From NCBI GenBank assembly GCA_002796995.1, contig PEKW01000009.1:1-64000 (forward strand): DNA of 64,000 nucleotides, given 5' to 3'. The notes beneath the pieces were generated by a model. It did not search any database. It was not told where the DNA came from and saw only the letters and a list, made by a program, of their open reading frames with translations. Shown one piece after another: positions 43,917-53,396 of this stretch. Made by a program: the position numbers and the translations under genes. The DNA comes from Rhizobium sp. Its GTDB lineage: Bacteria > Pseudomonadota > Alphaproteobacteria > Rhizobiales > Rhizobiaceae. How positions within the stretch are numbered: position 1 is the stretch's first letter; each line of letters opens with the position of its first letter.

Positions 43917-45017
43917 GTGAGACTGCTGACGGCGTTCTTGAAGGTTCTGCGACTGGCTTCGCTGCTGGCCCTCGGGCTCGCGGCCTGGAATGCCGCGACC
44001 ACCGTCTATCGCTCCGGCATGATGTTCGGCTTGTTCGACCCGGCGGCACTTGCCGAATACCGGCTCTATGCAGCGCCGGCCAGCACCTATGTCGCCGAGA
44101 TCGAAGAGGCCATCGCCGCCGGCGACCACGACTATGCCGTGGCGCTCTACGACCTGGCAGTCCGTCATGGCCACGCCCTGTCTCCCGCGCTTCGGGAACG
44201 GGCCGAGGGCACATGGCTCGGCCGTGCCTATCTGACCGGCAGCCGCGCGGCAAAGGGCTTCGTCGTCGGTTCGCTCGACAGCGGCGCGGAGATCGCCGGC
44301 TCGGTGACCAGCGACCTGATCGGCGTCGGCGACCTGCGCGACTTCTCCGTCCAGGGTTTCCGCTACGTGGCAGGCGACGACTACGACCCGATCCTGCTGG
44401 GGTTGTCGGCCGTCGGCATCGGCCTCACCGTCTCGACGCTCGGAACGGCGGGCGCCGCAGCCGTTCCCGATGCCGGCCTGTCCGTGCTGAAGAACGCCTA
44501 CCGCGCGCGCAAGATCTCTTCGGCGCTCACCGCTTATCTGACGAAGAATGCGGCAAAGCTGGTGGACACCCGCATATTGAAGGCAGAACTGAAAGCGGCG
44601 AGCGAGGAAGGCGCGCTCGGCCTCGCCCGGCTGCAGAAGGTGGCCGCCCGTTCCGTGGACGGCAAGGTCGCGCAGACCCTTGTCGATGATGCGACGGTGC
44701 TCGGAACGATCGGGACGAAAGGCGGGGTACGCAGTTCGCTTGCCGCTCTGGCCATTGCCGACGGCCCGAAGGACCTGCGCAAACTGCAGCGGGTCGCGAC
44801 TCGCTTCGGCGATGAGTCGCACGCGGTGATGAAGTTCCTCGGCCGGTCGATTCTCGAGATCGGCGCGGCGCTCTATGCCATCGTCGCGGCCGTCGCCAGC
44901 CTGTTGCTGGCATTCATGCTCGCCGTGCTGCGTCTCTCCGCAAGAATATTTGCCCGGTTCGCTCTGGCCGGGGCGCCGGCCTCCGTGCCCGTGCAGAAGA
45001 TCCTGCGACTCATCTGA
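43917..45017 (+). CDS. Membrane protein of unknown function
   Basis: A 366-residue protein not recognised as any named family. An N-terminal hydrophobic helix (about residues 8-28) could be a signal anchor. Gly/Ala-rich hydrophobic segments lie near residues 160-185, and a strong transmembrane helix lies near 320-345 before a basic-hydrophobic tail. The middle is helical and Ala/Lys-rich (KISSALTAYLTKNAAKLVDT). GTG is the likely start with GAAGG close upstream; the spacing is short, so the start is uncertain. Codon use resembles its neighbours. It is followed by a transporter gene 120 bp downstream. Confidence 0.65.
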   Translation: MRLLTAFLKVLRLASLLALGLAAWNAATTVYRSGMMFGLFDPAALAEYRLYAAPASTYVAEIEEAIAAGDHDYAVALYDLAVRHGHALSPALRERAEGTWLGRAYLTGSRAAKGFVVGSLDSGAEIAGSVTSDLIGVGDLRDFSVQGFRYVAGDDYDPILLGLSAVGIGLTVSTLGTAGAAAVPDAGLSVLKNAYRARKISSALTAYLTKNAAKLVDTRILKAELKAASEEGALGLARLQKVAARSVDGKVAQTLVDDATVLGTIGTKGGVRSSLAALAIADGPKDLRKLQRVATRFGDESHAVMKFLGRSILEIGAALYAIVAAVASLLLAFMLAVLRLSARIFARFALAGAPASVPVQKILRLI

Positions 45018-45136
45018 ACCGCGCTCGCCGCCATTCTCCCGAACTGCCGTCACGCGGGGCCGGAAAACCAGTCAGCCGTCTCTGCCGTAACGGGATAGGC
45101 CGCAGTCGATCCCTTGCGGCCCGGAGAGCACCCGAC

Positions 45137-46465
45137 ATGACCCATCCGGCGCCGCAGCCGCGGCAGTCCGCCCTGACCTGCTTCTACTACGCCCTGCCGG
45201 CCCTGCCGATGGCAGCCATCGCGCTGCCGCTCTACATCATCGTGCCGAGCTTCTATGCGGCCGCCTTTGCCATTCCCCTTGCGGCCATAGGCGGGGTCCT
45301 GTTGGCGATTCGTCTGATCGATGCCGTGACCGATCCGCTTTTCGGCTGGCTTGCCGACCGGGTGACGTGCCGATTCGGTCGCCGCCGCGGGTTCTTTCTC
45401 TCCTCTGTGCCTTTGACGGCCCTTGCCGCCTTCATGCTCTTCTGGCCGCCGGCCGATGCCGGCCTCGTCTATCTGGCGCTCTGGGGAACGGCGCTGTCGA
45501 TCGGGGCCACCTGGACGCTTCTGCCCTATACCGCCTGGGGTGCGGAACTCTCTGACGGCTATCACGACCGCGTCCGGGTCTCGGCCTGGCGCGAGGGCGC
45601 GACGCTTGTCGGATCGCTGCTGGCTATCTCGCTGCCCTTCGTCGGCGGGCTCGAGCGGGCGGATGCCTTTCACGGCCTTGCCTGGATCGCGGTCTTCGTT
45701 GCCGTCGTCCTGCCGCTAGCCGGCGGCCTGGCGGTCTGGCGGGTGCCAGAGCCGGTCAACCGGTCGGTGCGCCGCCTGTCCCTTCGCGAGAGCCTGTCGC
45801 ATCTCGCCGGCAACCGGCCTTTTCTCCGGCTGGCCGCAGCTTTCCTGCTCAACAGCTTCGCCAATGCCATACCTGCCTCGCTGTTCATCTATTTCGTCAC
45901 CGCCCGCCTGGACGCGCCGGGATGGGAAGGGCCCTTGTTGTTTTCCTATTTCCTCGCCGCGGTCGCGGGCGTTCCGCTCGCCGTGTGGACATCGGCCAGA
46001 ATGGGCAAGCACCGCGCCTGGTCGATCTCCATGACGCTTGCCTGCCTGGTCTTCTCGGGCGCGGGCCTGCTCGGGGCGGGGGATGTCGCCTTCTTCGCCG
46101 TGATCTGCGTGGCGACCGGCCTGCTTCTGGGATTCGACCTGGCGCTCCCGCCGGCCATCCAGGCCGACGTCATCGACAACGACACCGTTCGATCGGGAGA
46201 GCAGCGGTCCGGGCTCTATTTCGCCGCCTGGAGCTTCATCACCAAGCTGTCCCTGGCGCTGTCGGCCGGCATCGTGTTTCCGCTGCTCGGGCTGGCCGGC
46301 TTTTCGACCGCCCCGGCTGTGTCGCAAAGTGCGACGGCACTGCAGGCGCTGGGCGCGCTCTATGCTTGGCTGCCGATTCTGCCGAAGCTCGCCGCCATCG
46401 CGCTGATGTGGCGTTTCTCGCTCGACGAGGCCGAACAGAAGCGATTGCGCACGCTGCTCGCGTGA
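45137..46465 (+). CDS. GPH/MFS_2-type transporter
   Basis: A 442-residue membrane protein with about twelve helices. The segment AIRLIDAVTDPLFGWLADRV...RFGRRRGFF matches the glycoside-pentoside-hexuronide:cation symporter signature (DAxxDPxxGxxxD...GRRRP-like), with the charged D-D and RRR loop. Typical GPH proteins carry sugars with Na+ or H+, but distant relatives carry lipids or other solutes. GGAGAG lies before the ATG. No catabolic gene is adjacent. Confidence 0.85.
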   Translation: MTHPAPQPRQSALTCFYYALPALPMAAIALPLYIIVPSFYAAAFAIPLAAIGGVLLAIRLIDAVTDPLFGWLADRVTCRFGRRRGFFLSSVPLTALAAFMLFWPPADAGLVYLALWGTALSIGATWTLLPYTAWGAELSDGYHDRVRVSAWREGATLVGSLLAISLPFVGGLERADAFHGLAWIAVFVAVVLPLAGGLAVWRVPEPVNRSVRRLSLRESLSHLAGNRPFLRLAAAFLLNSFANAIPASLFIYFVTARLDAPGWEGPLLFSYFLAAVAGVPLAVWTSARMGKHRAWSISMTLACLVFSGAGLLGAGDVAFFAVICVATGLLLGFDLALPPAIQADVIDNDTVRSGEQRSGLYFAAWSFITKLSLALSAGIVFPLLGLAGFSTAPAVSQSATALQALGALYAWLPILPKLAAIALMWRFSLDEAEQKRLRTLLA

Positions 46466-46510
46466 GACGCGGGCGCTACGGATAGGGCGGTATCTTATCG
46501 ATGAAGGTAA

Positions 46511-46586
46511 TGGTGGGCGATGAGAGACTCGAACTCCCGACATCCTCGGTGTAAACGAGGCGCTCTACCAACTGAGCTAATCGCCC
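46511..46586 (-). tRNA. tRNA-Val (anticodon TAC)
   Basis: On the minus strand the acceptor GGGCGAT pairs with ATCGCCC, the discriminator is A and CCA is encoded. The anticodon stem CCTCG/CGAGG encloses TTTACAC with anticodon TAC. TTCGAGT forms the T loop. Standard 76-nt cloverleaf. Confidence 0.95.
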
Positions 46587-46835
46587 TTCCGCAAGGCCGG
46601 GCGTTGCCGGCTGCGTCGGTGGCCGTGATCTATGCGGATCGGCAAAAATCCGCAAGAGTGTTTGTGAAGATTTTTTGATTTTTTTGGCTCGCCCCGGACC
46701 GTCGCCAATGACAAAGCCCGGCATTGCAGGCTTTTGGCCGGGGGCGGGGAGGGAGAGTTTTCCACCGGCCTCATCCGGCCGCGGGAGGGCTCCCGAACAA
46801 ATTTCGCTCTGTCATGGATTTGTCTCCGATCGTGC

Positions 46836-46864
46836 TTGACACCAATAAGCGAACCCCTTAGTTA
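46836..46864 (+). promoter_or_regulatory. Sigma-70-type promoter of the tRNA-Asp pair
   Basis: TTGACA (46836-46841), a 17-bp spacer and TAGTTA (46859-46864) lie about 62 bp before the first tRNA-Asp. The -35 hexamer is perfect. Confidence 0.65.
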
Positions 46865-46926
46865 GCCGCTCATCGAACGGCCTAGCCGATCGAAACGAAG
46901 CGGCAACGCTCTCGTTTGAGAAATGC

Positions 46927-47003
46927 GCGGGTGTAGCTCAGTTGGTTAGAGTGCCGGCCTGTCACGCCGGAGGTCGCGGGTTCGAGCCCCGTCACTCGCG
47001 CCA
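46927..47003 (+). tRNA. tRNA-Asp (anticodon GTC), copy 1
   Basis: Acceptor GCGGGTG pairs with CACTCGC, discriminator G and CCA encoded. Anticodon stem CCGGC/GCCGG encloses CTGTCAC with GTC. 77 nt. The D loop has CAGTTGG, one base different from copy 2. Confidence 0.96.
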
Positions 47004-47083
47004 TTCTCAAAACTTCTGCCCTTGTCGTCATGCCGGAGAGGCGGCGCCAGGGATCGGATCGCCTCCCGGTGATCCAACAATGC

Positions 47084-47160
47084 GCGGGTGTAGCTCAGTC
47101 GGTTAGAGTGCCGGCCTGTCACGCCGGAGGTCGCGGGTTCGAGCCCCGTCACTCGCGCCA
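47084..47160 (+). tRNA. tRNA-Asp (anticodon GTC), copy 2
   Basis: Identical to copy 1 except a T-to-C change in the D loop (CAGTCGG). The two copies are 80 bp apart and probably co-transcribed. Confidence 0.96.
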
Positions 47161-47397
47161 TTCATTCTCCCATCGTCTAGTGTTTTGTTGCGCCGCACGG
47201 TCATAATATACCGAATTGACGCGACAGGGTTTTTACCGGCTGGTAAAGTCCTTGAGGTATCGGGTGAAAAGCCCTCCGCCGGTCTTGCGCAAGCGGGCCG
47301 GCTGCGCTAACCACGGCTCGTTGCAACACTCTTTTCGGCTTGTTGGCCTTGTGCCCGAACTGCCGCCCGGCATTCGATACAAGCAGGGATGGACATG
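47161..47397 (+). promoter_or_regulatory. Leader/promoter region of the nuo operon
   Basis: About 237 bp between tRNA-Asp and nuoA must carry the nuo promoter. Candidates such as TTGACG near 47216 were seen but no strong -10 at correct spacing. GGGATGG lies just before the preferred nuoA ATG. Confidence 0.4.
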
Positions 47398-47763
47398 ATG
47401 ACTGAACTGCTCAGTTCCTACGTTCCGATTGCTATTTTCATCGGTATTGCTCTCGTAATCGGTCTGGCGCTGCTGATCGCGCCGTTCGCCGTGGCCTTCA
47501 AGGCGCCCGACTCGGAAAAGCTTTCGGCTTACGAATGCGGCTTCAACGCTTTCGACGATGCGCGCATGAAATTCGACATCCGCTTCTACCTGGTGTCGAT
47601 CCTCTTCATCATCTTCGACCTCGAAGTCGCTTTCCTTTTCCCCTGGGCGGTGTCGTTCGGCGAACTCGGCTGGTTCGGCTTCTGGTCCATGATGGTGTTC
47701 CTCGCTGTGCTGACCATCGGCTTTATCTATGAATGGAAGAAGGGGGCACTCGAATGGGAGTGA
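47398..47763 (+). CDS. nuoA: NADH-quinone oxidoreductase subunit A
   Basis: Small membrane subunit of complex I near the quinone chamber, 121 residues. Three transmembrane helices; the loop after helix 1 carries [26 protein letters not shown], the family signature with the conserved cysteine and acidic residues. The ATG at 47398 (MTELLSSY) matches the usual rhizobial N-terminus; an ATG at 47389 would add three residues. First gene of the operon; its end overlaps nuoB by 10 bp. Confidence 0.97.
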   Translation: MTELLSSYVPIAIFIGIALVIGLALLIAPFAVAFKAPDSEKLSAYECGFNAFDDARMKFDIRFYLVSILFIIFDLEVAFLFPWAVSFGELGWFGFWSMMVFLAVLTIGFIYEWKKGALEWE

Positions 47764-48335
47764 GCCAGTCCAACACGACGCTGGTTGCGCCGCAGGCCAA
47801 GGGGATCATCGATCCCAATACCGGCAAGCCGATCGGTTCCGACGATGCCTTCTTCGGCGAGATCAACAACGAGCTCGCCGACAAGGGCTTTCTCGTCACC
47901 TCGACCGACGAGCTGATCAACTGGGCGCGCACCGGCTCGCTGATGTGGATGACCTTCGGTCTCGCCTGCTGTGCGGTCGAGATGATGCAGCTCTCCATGC
48001 CGCGTTACGACGTCGAGCGCTTCGGCTTCGCGCCGCGCGCCAGCCCGCGCCAGTCCGACGTGATGATCGTCGCCGGCACGCTGACCAACAAGATGGCGCC
48101 CGCGCTCCGCAAGGTCTACGACCAGATGCCGGAACCGCGCTACGTCATCTCGATGGGCTCCTGCGCCAACGGCGGCGGCTACTATCACTATTCCTATTCG
48201 GTCGTGCGCGGCTGTGACCGCGTCGTGCCGGTCGACATCTACGTGCCGGGCTGTCCGCCCACGGCAGAGGCGCTGCTCTACGGCGTGCTTCTGCTGCAGA
48301 AGAAGATCCGCCGCACCGGCACCATCGAACGGTAA
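47754..48335 (+). CDS. nuoB: NADH-quinone oxidoreductase subunit B
   Basis: Carries cluster N2, the last iron-sulfur centre before quinone, in the peripheral arm. 193 residues. N2 ligands are visible in [10 protein letters not shown] (tandem cysteines), [12 protein letters not shown] and [10 protein letters not shown]. The ATG lies inside the end of nuoA, implying coupling. The region after [28 protein letters not shown] is strongly conserved. Confidence 0.98.
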   Translation: MGVSQSNTTLVAPQAKGIIDPNTGKPIGSDDAFFGEINNELADKGFLVTSTDELINWARTGSLMWMTFGLACCAVEMMQLSMPRYDVERFGFAPRASPRQSDVMIVAGTLTNKMAPALRKVYDQMPEPRYVISMGSCANGGGYYHYSYSVVRGCDRVVPVDIYVPGCPPTAEALLYGVLLLQKKIRRTGTIER

Positions 48336-48353
48336 GGCGAAGGGACGAGACAA

Positions 48354-48956
48354 ATGAGTGAAGCCCTGAACGAGCTTGCATCCTACCTCTCCGAGGTGCG
48401 CGGTGCGCTCATCGCCTCTTCGGAAACGCTTTACGGCGAGCTGACCCTGACGGCCAAGCCCGAGAACGTGATCGCGCTCCTCACCTTCCTGCGCGACGAC
48501 GTGCAGTGCGGGTTCGTCAACCTGATCGACATCTGCGGCGTCGACTACCCGAAGCGCGCAGATCGCTTCGACGTGGTCTACCACCTGCTCTCGCCGCGCC
48601 AGAACCTGCGCATCCGCGTCAAGGTCCAGACCAACGAAGACAAGCCGGTTCCGTCGGCCTGTTCCGTCTTCCCAGGCGCCGACTGGTTCGAGCGGGAAGC
48701 CTGGGACATGTACGGCATCATGTTCACCGACCATCCGGACCTGCGCCGCATCCTCACCGACTACGGTTTCGAGGGGCATCCGCTGCGCAAGGACTTCCCG
48801 ACCACCGGCTTCGTCGAGGTCCGCTACGACGACAACGCCAAGCGCGTCGTCTATGAACCGGTCGAGCTCAAGCAGGAATTCCGCAATTTCGACTTCCTCT
48901 CGCCCTGGGAAGGCACGGACTACGTGCTGCCGGGCGACGAGAAGGCGAAGCAATAG
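48354..48956 (+). CDS. nuoC: NADH-quinone oxidoreductase subunit C
   Basis: Peripheral-arm subunit (30-kDa homologue), 200 residues, without cofactors. Signature [15 protein letters not shown] [38 protein letters not shown]. It is separate from NuoD, as in most alphaproteobacteria and unlike the E. coli NuoCD fusion. GAAGGGACGAG precedes the ATG. The normally short gap to nuoD is here about 490 bp because of an inserted element. Confidence 0.97.
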   Translation: MSEALNELASYLSEVRGALIASSETLYGELTLTAKPENVIALLTFLRDDVQCGFVNLIDICGVDYPKRADRFDVVYHLLSPRQNLRIRVKVQTNEDKPVPSACSVFPGADWFEREAWDMYGIMFTDHPDLRRILTDYGFEGHPLRKDFPTTGFVEVRYDDNAKRVVYEPVELKQEFRNFDFLSPWEGTDYVLPGDEKAKQ

Positions 48957-48964
48957 GATTTGGG

Positions 48965-48985
48965 CAGTCGCCAGTAGGCAGTAGG
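48965..48985 (+). repeat. Left heptad repeats CAGTCGC-CAGTAGG-CAGTAGG
   Basis: Three consecutive 7-bp units, the last two identical, begin 9 bp after the nuoC stop. Confidence 0.8.
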
Positions 48986-49033
48986 AAGGAAAGGGGCAGT
49001 CAGACGACGATCAACTCCTACCAGGATCTTAGA

Positions 49034-49387
49034 GTGTGGCAACGCGCTATGGATCTCGCGGTAGAGAGCTATGAGTTGACGAAGGGCTTTCCGCGGGATG
49101 AGGTCTATGGCCTCGTGTCGCAGATCAGGCGGGCAGCAGCATCTGTGCCCGCCAACATCGCGGAAGGCCACGGTCGAAATGTTACGGGCTCCTATGTCCA
49201 GCATTTGAAAATCGCTCAGGGTTCTCTCAAGGAGTTGGAGACGCATTTGATACTAAGCTCGCGCCTTGGGCTTCTAACCGAACAGAGAATCGGAAAGGGG
49301 TTGGCGATGAGTGAGGAAGTCGGGAAAATGCTGAGGTCGCTGATCCGCAGTTTGCAGGATGAACGGAATGGTCGCACGAGTGAATAG
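49034..49387 (+). CDS. Four-helix-bundle protein (23S rRNA IVP family)
   Basis: A 117-residue helical protein of the S23/IVP family: [36 protein letters not shown], then [23 protein letters not shown], the conserved helices. The family was first found in intervening sequences of 23S rRNA, but most members are in other contexts and have no proven function. The GTG at 49034 begins at VWQRAM. The frame upstream reads T-I-N-S-Y-Q-D-L-R, the usual family N-terminus, but no ATG is present: ACG stands where ATG is expected (49004 or 49007). It may use a non-canonical start or be decaying. It interrupts the nuoC-nuoD junction. Confidence 0.8.
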   Translation: MWQRAMDLAVESYELTKGFPRDEVYGLVSQIRRAAASVPANIAEGHGRNVTGSYVQHLKIAQGSLKELETHLILSSRLGLLTEQRIGKGLAMSEEVGKMLRSLIRSLQDERNGRTSE

Positions 49388-49391
49388 ACGC

Positions 49392-49419
49392 CCTACTGGC
49401 TACTGCCTATTGGCTAATG
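49392..49419 (-). repeat. Right heptad repeats (inverted)
   Basis: On the minus strand: CATTAGC-CAATAGG-CAGTAGC-CAGTAGG, four 7-bp units related to the left repeats in opposite orientation. Confidence 0.8.
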
Positions 49420-49443
49420 CCTCGATGCGCGGAGCGAATCGCA

Positions 49444-50634
49444 ATGACTGAACACAACGTCCGCAATTTCAACATCAACTTCGGCCCGCAGCATCCCGCG
49501 GCGCACGGCGTTCTGCGTCTCGTGCTGGAACTCGACGGCGAAATCGTCGAGCGCGTCGATCCGCATATCGGCCTGCTGCACCGCGGCACCGAAAAGCTGA
49601 TCGAAACCAAGACCTATCTGCAGGCGCTGCCCTATTTCGACCGGCTCGACTATGTCGCGCCGATGAACCAGGAGCATGCCTATTCGCTGGCGGTGGAAAA
49701 GCTGCTCGGCGTCGAGATCCCGATCCGCGGCCAGCTGATCCGTGTGCTCTATTCGGAAATCGGCCGTATCCTGTCGCATCTCCTGAACGTCACGACCCAG
49801 GCCATGGACGTCGGCGCACTGACGCCGCCGCTCTGGGGCTTCGAGGAACGCGAAAAGCTGATGGTGTTCTATGAGCGGGCCTGCGGCGCGCGCATGCACT
49901 CGGCCTATATCCGTCCGGGCGGCATTCACCAGGACCTGCCTCACGAACTGGTCGAGGACATCGGCAAGTGGTGCGACCAGTTCCCGGCCAAGCTCAATGA
50001 CATCGACGATCTCCTGACCGGCAACCGCATCTTCAAGCAGCGCAACGTCGACATCGGCGTCGTCAGCCTCGAGGACTGCTGGGCTTGGGGCTTTTCCGGC
50101 GTGATGGTGCGCGGCTCGGGCGCCGCCTGGGACCTGCGCAAGTCGCAGCCCTACGAGTGCTACGCCGATCTCGACTTCGACATCATGGTCGGCAAGAACG
50201 GCGACTGCTACGACCGTTACCTGATCCGCATGTTCGAGATGCATGAATCGGTGAAGATCATGAAGCAGTGCGTCAACCGCCTGCTCGGTGACGCCAAGAC
50301 CGGTCCGATCTCCTCGATCGACGGCAAGGTCGTTCCGCCGAAGCGCGGCGAGATGAAGCGCTCGATGGAGGCGCTGATCCACCACTTCAAGCTCTACACC
50401 GAGGGCTACCACGTTCCGGCCGGCGAGGTTTACGCCGCGGTCGAGGCGCCCAAGGGTGAATTCGGCGTCTATCTCGTCTCGGACGGCACCAACAAGCCGT
50501 ACCGCTGCAAGATCCGCGCGCCGGGCTATGCGCATCTCCAGGCGATGGATTACATCTGCCGCGGACACCAGCTCGCCGACATCTCGGCGATCCTCGGTTC
50601 GCTCGACATCGTGTTCGGTGAGGTCGACCGCTGA
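49444..50634 (+). CDS. nuoD: NADH-quinone oxidoreductase subunit D
   Basis: 49-kDa homologue that forms the quinone site with NuoB; related to NiFe hydrogenase large subunits without the metal. 396 residues. [22 protein letters not shown] holds the quinone-site histidine, and [35 protein letters not shown] and the C-terminal [11 protein letters not shown] are diagnostic. The ATG at 49444 (MTEHNVRNF) has GGAGCG upstream. It overlaps the following small gene by TGATG. Confidence 0.98.
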   Translation: MTEHNVRNFNINFGPQHPAAHGVLRLVLELDGEIVERVDPHIGLLHRGTEKLIETKTYLQALPYFDRLDYVAPMNQEHAYSLAVEKLLGVEIPIRGQLIRVLYSEIGRILSHLLNVTTQAMDVGALTPPLWGFEEREKLMVFYERACGARMHSAYIRPGGIHQDLPHELVEDIGKWCDQFPAKLNDIDDLLTGNRIFKQRNVDIGVVSLEDCWAWGFSGVMVRGSGAAWDLRKSQPYECYADLDFDIMVGKNGDCYDRYLIRMFEMHESVKIMKQCVNRLLGDAKTGPISSIDGKVVPPKRGEMKRSMEALIHHFKLYTEGYHVPAGEVYAAVEAPKGEFGVYLVSDGTNKPYRCKIRAPGYAHLQAMDYICRGHQLADISAILGSLDIVFGEVDR

Positions 50635-50876
50635 TGATGCGCCGGCTTTTGACGATCGCCACCGTGCTTTTCGCCGCCGGCGCATATGCGCAGGATGCGG
50701 GCGTGTCGTCGAGCGGATCCGCATCGTCGATGGGAGACCTCATCAAGCAGGGCTACGAGATCAAGTCGACCGTCTCCAACGGTTCCAAGCTGATCGTGTT
50801 CCTGCAGAAAGAAAACTCGGCCTACGCCTGCGAATTCACGTCCCTGACGAGTTCGCGGTGTGGATCCATAAACTGA
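50634..50876 (+). CDS. Small secreted protein between nuoD and nuoE
   Basis: An 80-residue protein. A signal peptide ([21 protein letters not shown]) precedes a Ser/Gly-rich stretch, then [34 protein letters not shown] with two cysteines (AYAC, SSRC). The pattern of a one-strand-rich domain resembles small periplasmic proteins seen at this position in other rhizobia. Start overlaps the nuoD stop, so it is translated with the operon. Function unknown; a periplasmic role near complex I is inference. Confidence 0.8.
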   Translation: MMRRLLTIATVLFAAGAYAQDAGVSSSGSASSMGDLIKQGYEIKSTVSNGSKLIVFLQKENSAYACEFTSLTSSRCGSIN

Positions 50877-50895
50877 GACAAGGCGTGAGGAAGTA

Positions 50896-52068
50896 ATGTC
50901 CGTTCGTCGACTAGCCGATGACCAATTCCAGCCGGCAGCTTTCTCCTTCAACGAGGAGAACGCGGCCTGGGCCGAGGCAACGATTGCCAAATATCCGGAA
51001 GGCCGGCAGCAGTCTGCGGTGATCCTTCTGCTGATGCGTGCGCAGGAGCAGGAAGGCTGGGTCACCCGCGCGGCGATCGAGTATGTCGCCGACAAGCTCG
51101 CCATGCCGTATATCCGCGTGCTGGAAGTGGCGACCTTCTACACCCAGTTCCAGCTGAAGCCGGTCGGCACGCGCGCCCATGTCCAGGTCTGTGGCACCAC
51201 GCCGTGCATGCTGCGCGGCGCCGAGGACCTGATCCGCGTCTGCAAGTCGAAGATCCATCACGATCCTCTGGAACGCAATGCCGACGGCACGCTGTCCTGG
51301 GAAGAGGTCGAGTGTCAGGGCGCCTGCGTCAACGCGCCGATGGTGATGATCTTCAAGGATAGCTACGAAGACCTGACGCCGACCCAGCTCGAGCACATCA
51401 TCGACCGTTTCCAGGCTGGAAAGGGTTCCGACATCAAGCCCGGCCCGCAGGTCGATCGTGTCTATTCGGCTCCGGCCGGCGGCCCGACCACCTTGACCGA
51501 GCCGGACGTGAAGCCGGCCCCGCACATGGAGGCCACTCCGGCCGCGGACGTCGCCGTTCCCCCGGCGAATGCGGCAAAGCCGGTGACCACCGCCGACGAG
51601 ACCAATGCGGCCCTGAAGACCCCGGCCGACGGCAAGACCGCGACGCCGGGCGGTCCCGAAGTGAAGCCGGCGCGCAAGAGCGCGAAGCCTGCGAGCGACG
51701 AGATCAAGGAAGTTATTTCCGAGACGGCGGCTGCCGACGGTGCCGGCAAGGCGCCGAAGGCTCCGGTCGCCGCCCAGCCTTCGCTCGACGACAAGAACCG
51801 TCCGGCCTCCGTCGAGAAGCCGGCCACGCCGGACGACCTCAAGATGATCTCCGGCGTCGGTCCGAAGATCGAGGGCATCCTCAACGGTCTCGGCATCTAC
51901 ACCTTCACCCAGATCGCCGGCTGGAAGAAGGCCGAGCGCGAATGGGTCGACGGCTATCTGATGTTCGCCGGCCGCATCGAGCGCGACGACTGGGTCAAGC
52001 AGGCCAAGGCGCTCGCCAAGGGCGGCGAAGCCGAATACATCAAGGTCTTCGGCAAGAAGCCGCGATAA
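50896..52068 (+). CDS. nuoE: NADH-quinone oxidoreductase subunit E with C-terminal HhH extension
   Basis: 24-kDa homologue with the N1a 2Fe-2S cluster: [12 protein letters not shown] and [11 protein letters not shown] supply four cysteines. The core occupies residues 1-175. A long Pro/Ala/Lys-rich linker (about 180-305) leads to a helix-hairpin-helix module (about 313-380: [25 protein letters not shown]...), of the kind seen in predicted 5' DNA nuclease-like proteins. At 390 residues it is more than twice the E. coli length. The same HhH module recurs in the gene at 53397. The module's job in complex I is unknown. Confidence 0.95.
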   Translation: MSVRRLADDQFQPAAFSFNEENAAWAEATIAKYPEGRQQSAVILLLMRAQEQEGWVTRAAIEYVADKLAMPYIRVLEVATFYTQFQLKPVGTRAHVQVCGTTPCMLRGAEDLIRVCKSKIHHDPLERNADGTLSWEEVECQGACVNAPMVMIFKDSYEDLTPTQLEHIIDRFQAGKGSDIKPGPQVDRVYSAPAGGPTTLTEPDVKPAPHMEATPAADVAVPPANAAKPVTTADETNAALKTPADGKTATPGGPEVKPARKSAKPASDEIKEVISETAAADGAGKAPKAPVAAQPSLDDKNRPASVEKPATPDDLKMISGVGPKIEGILNGLGIYTFTQIAGWKKAEREWVDGYLMFAGRIERDDWVKQAKALAKGGEAEYIKVFGKKPR

Positions 52069-52079
52069 GAGGTTAGGAT

Positions 52080-53384
52080 ATGTTGAGAGATCAGGATCGC
52101 ATCTTTACCAATATCTACGGCCTCAAGGACAAGTCCCTGAAGGGCGCCATGAGCCGTGGCCATTGGGATGGTACCAAGCAGCTGCTCGAAAAGGGCCGGG
52201 ACTGGATCGTCAACGAGGTCAAGGCCTCGGGCCTGCGTGGCCGTGGCGGCGCCGGCTTCCCGACGGGCCTTAAATGGTCGTTCATGCCGAAGGAATCCGA
52301 CGGCCGTCCGCATTACCTCGTGGTCAATGCCGACGAGTCCGAACCCGGTACCTGCAAGGACCGCGACATCATGCGCCACGATCCGCACACGCTGATCGAA
52401 GGCTGCGTGATCGCGTCGTTCGCCATGGGCGCCCACCATGCCTTCATCTATGTGCGCGGCGAGTTCATGCGCGAGCGCGAGGCGCTGCAGGCAGCGATCG
52501 ACGAGTGCTATGAATACGGCCTGCTCGGCAAGAACAACAAGCTCGGCTATGACATCGACATCGTCGTCCATCACGGCGCCGGCGCCTATATCTGCGGCGA
52601 GGAAACCGCGCTGCTGGAAAGCCTGGAAGGCAAGAAGGGCCAGCCGCGCCTGAAGCCGCCGTTCCCGGCCAACATGGGTCTCTATGGCTGCCCGACGACG
52701 GTCAACAACGTCGAATCGATCGCGGTCACCCCGACCATCCTGCGCCGTGGCGCCGGCTGGTATTCCAGCTTCGGCCGTCCGAACAACACCGGTACCAAGC
52801 TCTATTCGATCTCCGGCCACGTCAACAAGCCGTGCACGGTCGAGGATGCCATGTCGATCCCGTTCCACGAGCTGATCGAAAAGCATTGCGGCGGCATCCG
52901 CGGCGGCTGGGACAACCTGCTCGCCGTCATCCCGGGCGGTTCCTCGGTCCCTTGCGTACCGGGCGCCCAGATGAAGGACGCCATCATGGACTATGACGGC
53001 CTGCGCGAGGTCGGTTCCAGCCTCGGCACCGCCGCCGTCATCGTCATGGACAAGTCGACAGACATCGTGAAGGCCATCTGGCGCCTCTCGGCTTTCTACA
53101 AGCACGAGAGCTGCGGCCAGTGCACGCCTTGCCGCGAAGGCACGGGCTGGATGATGCGGGTCATGGAGCGCATGGTGAAGGGCAATGCCCAGAAGCGCGA
53201 AATCGACATGCTCTTCCAGGTCACCAAGCAGATCGAGGGTCACACCATCTGTGCGCTCGGCGATGCGGCCGCCTGGCCGATCCAGGGCCTGATCAAGCAT
53301 TTCCGCCCGGAAATGGAAGCCCGTATCGACCAGTACACCCGCAATGCAATGGCGCATGGCGTGGTGCTGGAAGCGGCAGAGTAA
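52080..53384 (+). CDS. nuoF: NADH-quinone oxidoreductase subunit F
   Basis: 51-kDa homologue: NADH- and FMN-binding subunit with cluster N3. 434 residues. [16 protein letters not shown] is the NADH/FMN loop, [15 protein letters not shown] follows, and [11 protein letters not shown] plus a fourth cysteine in [13 protein letters not shown] bind the 4Fe-4S cluster. It starts 11 bp after nuoE. Electrons enter complex I here. Confidence 0.98.
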   Translation: MLRDQDRIFTNIYGLKDKSLKGAMSRGHWDGTKQLLEKGRDWIVNEVKASGLRGRGGAGFPTGLKWSFMPKESDGRPHYLVVNADESEPGTCKDRDIMRHDPHTLIEGCVIASFAMGAHHAFIYVRGEFMREREALQAAIDECYEYGLLGKNNKLGYDIDIVVHHGAGAYICGEETALLESLEGKKGQPRLKPPFPANMGLYGCPTTVNNVESIAVTPTILRRGAGWYSSFGRPNNTGTKLYSISGHVNKPCTVEDAMSIPFHELIEKHCGGIRGGWDNLLAVIPGGSSVPCVPGAQMKDAIMDYDGLREVGSSLGTAAVIVMDKSTDIVKAIWRLSAFYKHESCGQCTPCREGTGWMMRVMERMVKGNAQKREIDMLFQVTKQIEGHTICALGDAAAWPIQGLIKHFRPEMEARIDQYTRNAMAHGVVLEAAE

Positions 53385-53396
53385 GGACCAGGGGGC

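Larger units (their letters stand above)
48965..49419 (+). mobile_element. Heptad-repeat-flanked insertion carrying a four-helix-bundle gene
   Basis: The segment lies between nuoC and nuoD. It is bounded by heptad repeats of the CAGTAGG type at 48965-48985 and by their inverted counterparts at 49392-49419, and it contains one small gene. No transposase is present. The layout suggests a non-autonomous unit, perhaps moved in trans, but mobility is inferred only. Confidence 0.55.

Noticed and set aside
42516..45053. Long minus-strand frame spanning three genes
   Set aside because: It overlaps the phytase-like, aldo/keto reductase and unknown membrane protein genes in the wrong frame and has no domain.
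46587..47397. Integrative element or attachment sites at the tRNA cluster
   Set aside because: No integrase, no duplicated tRNA 3' ends beyond the complete tandem tRNA-Asp copies, and the flanking genes are in ordinary core order.
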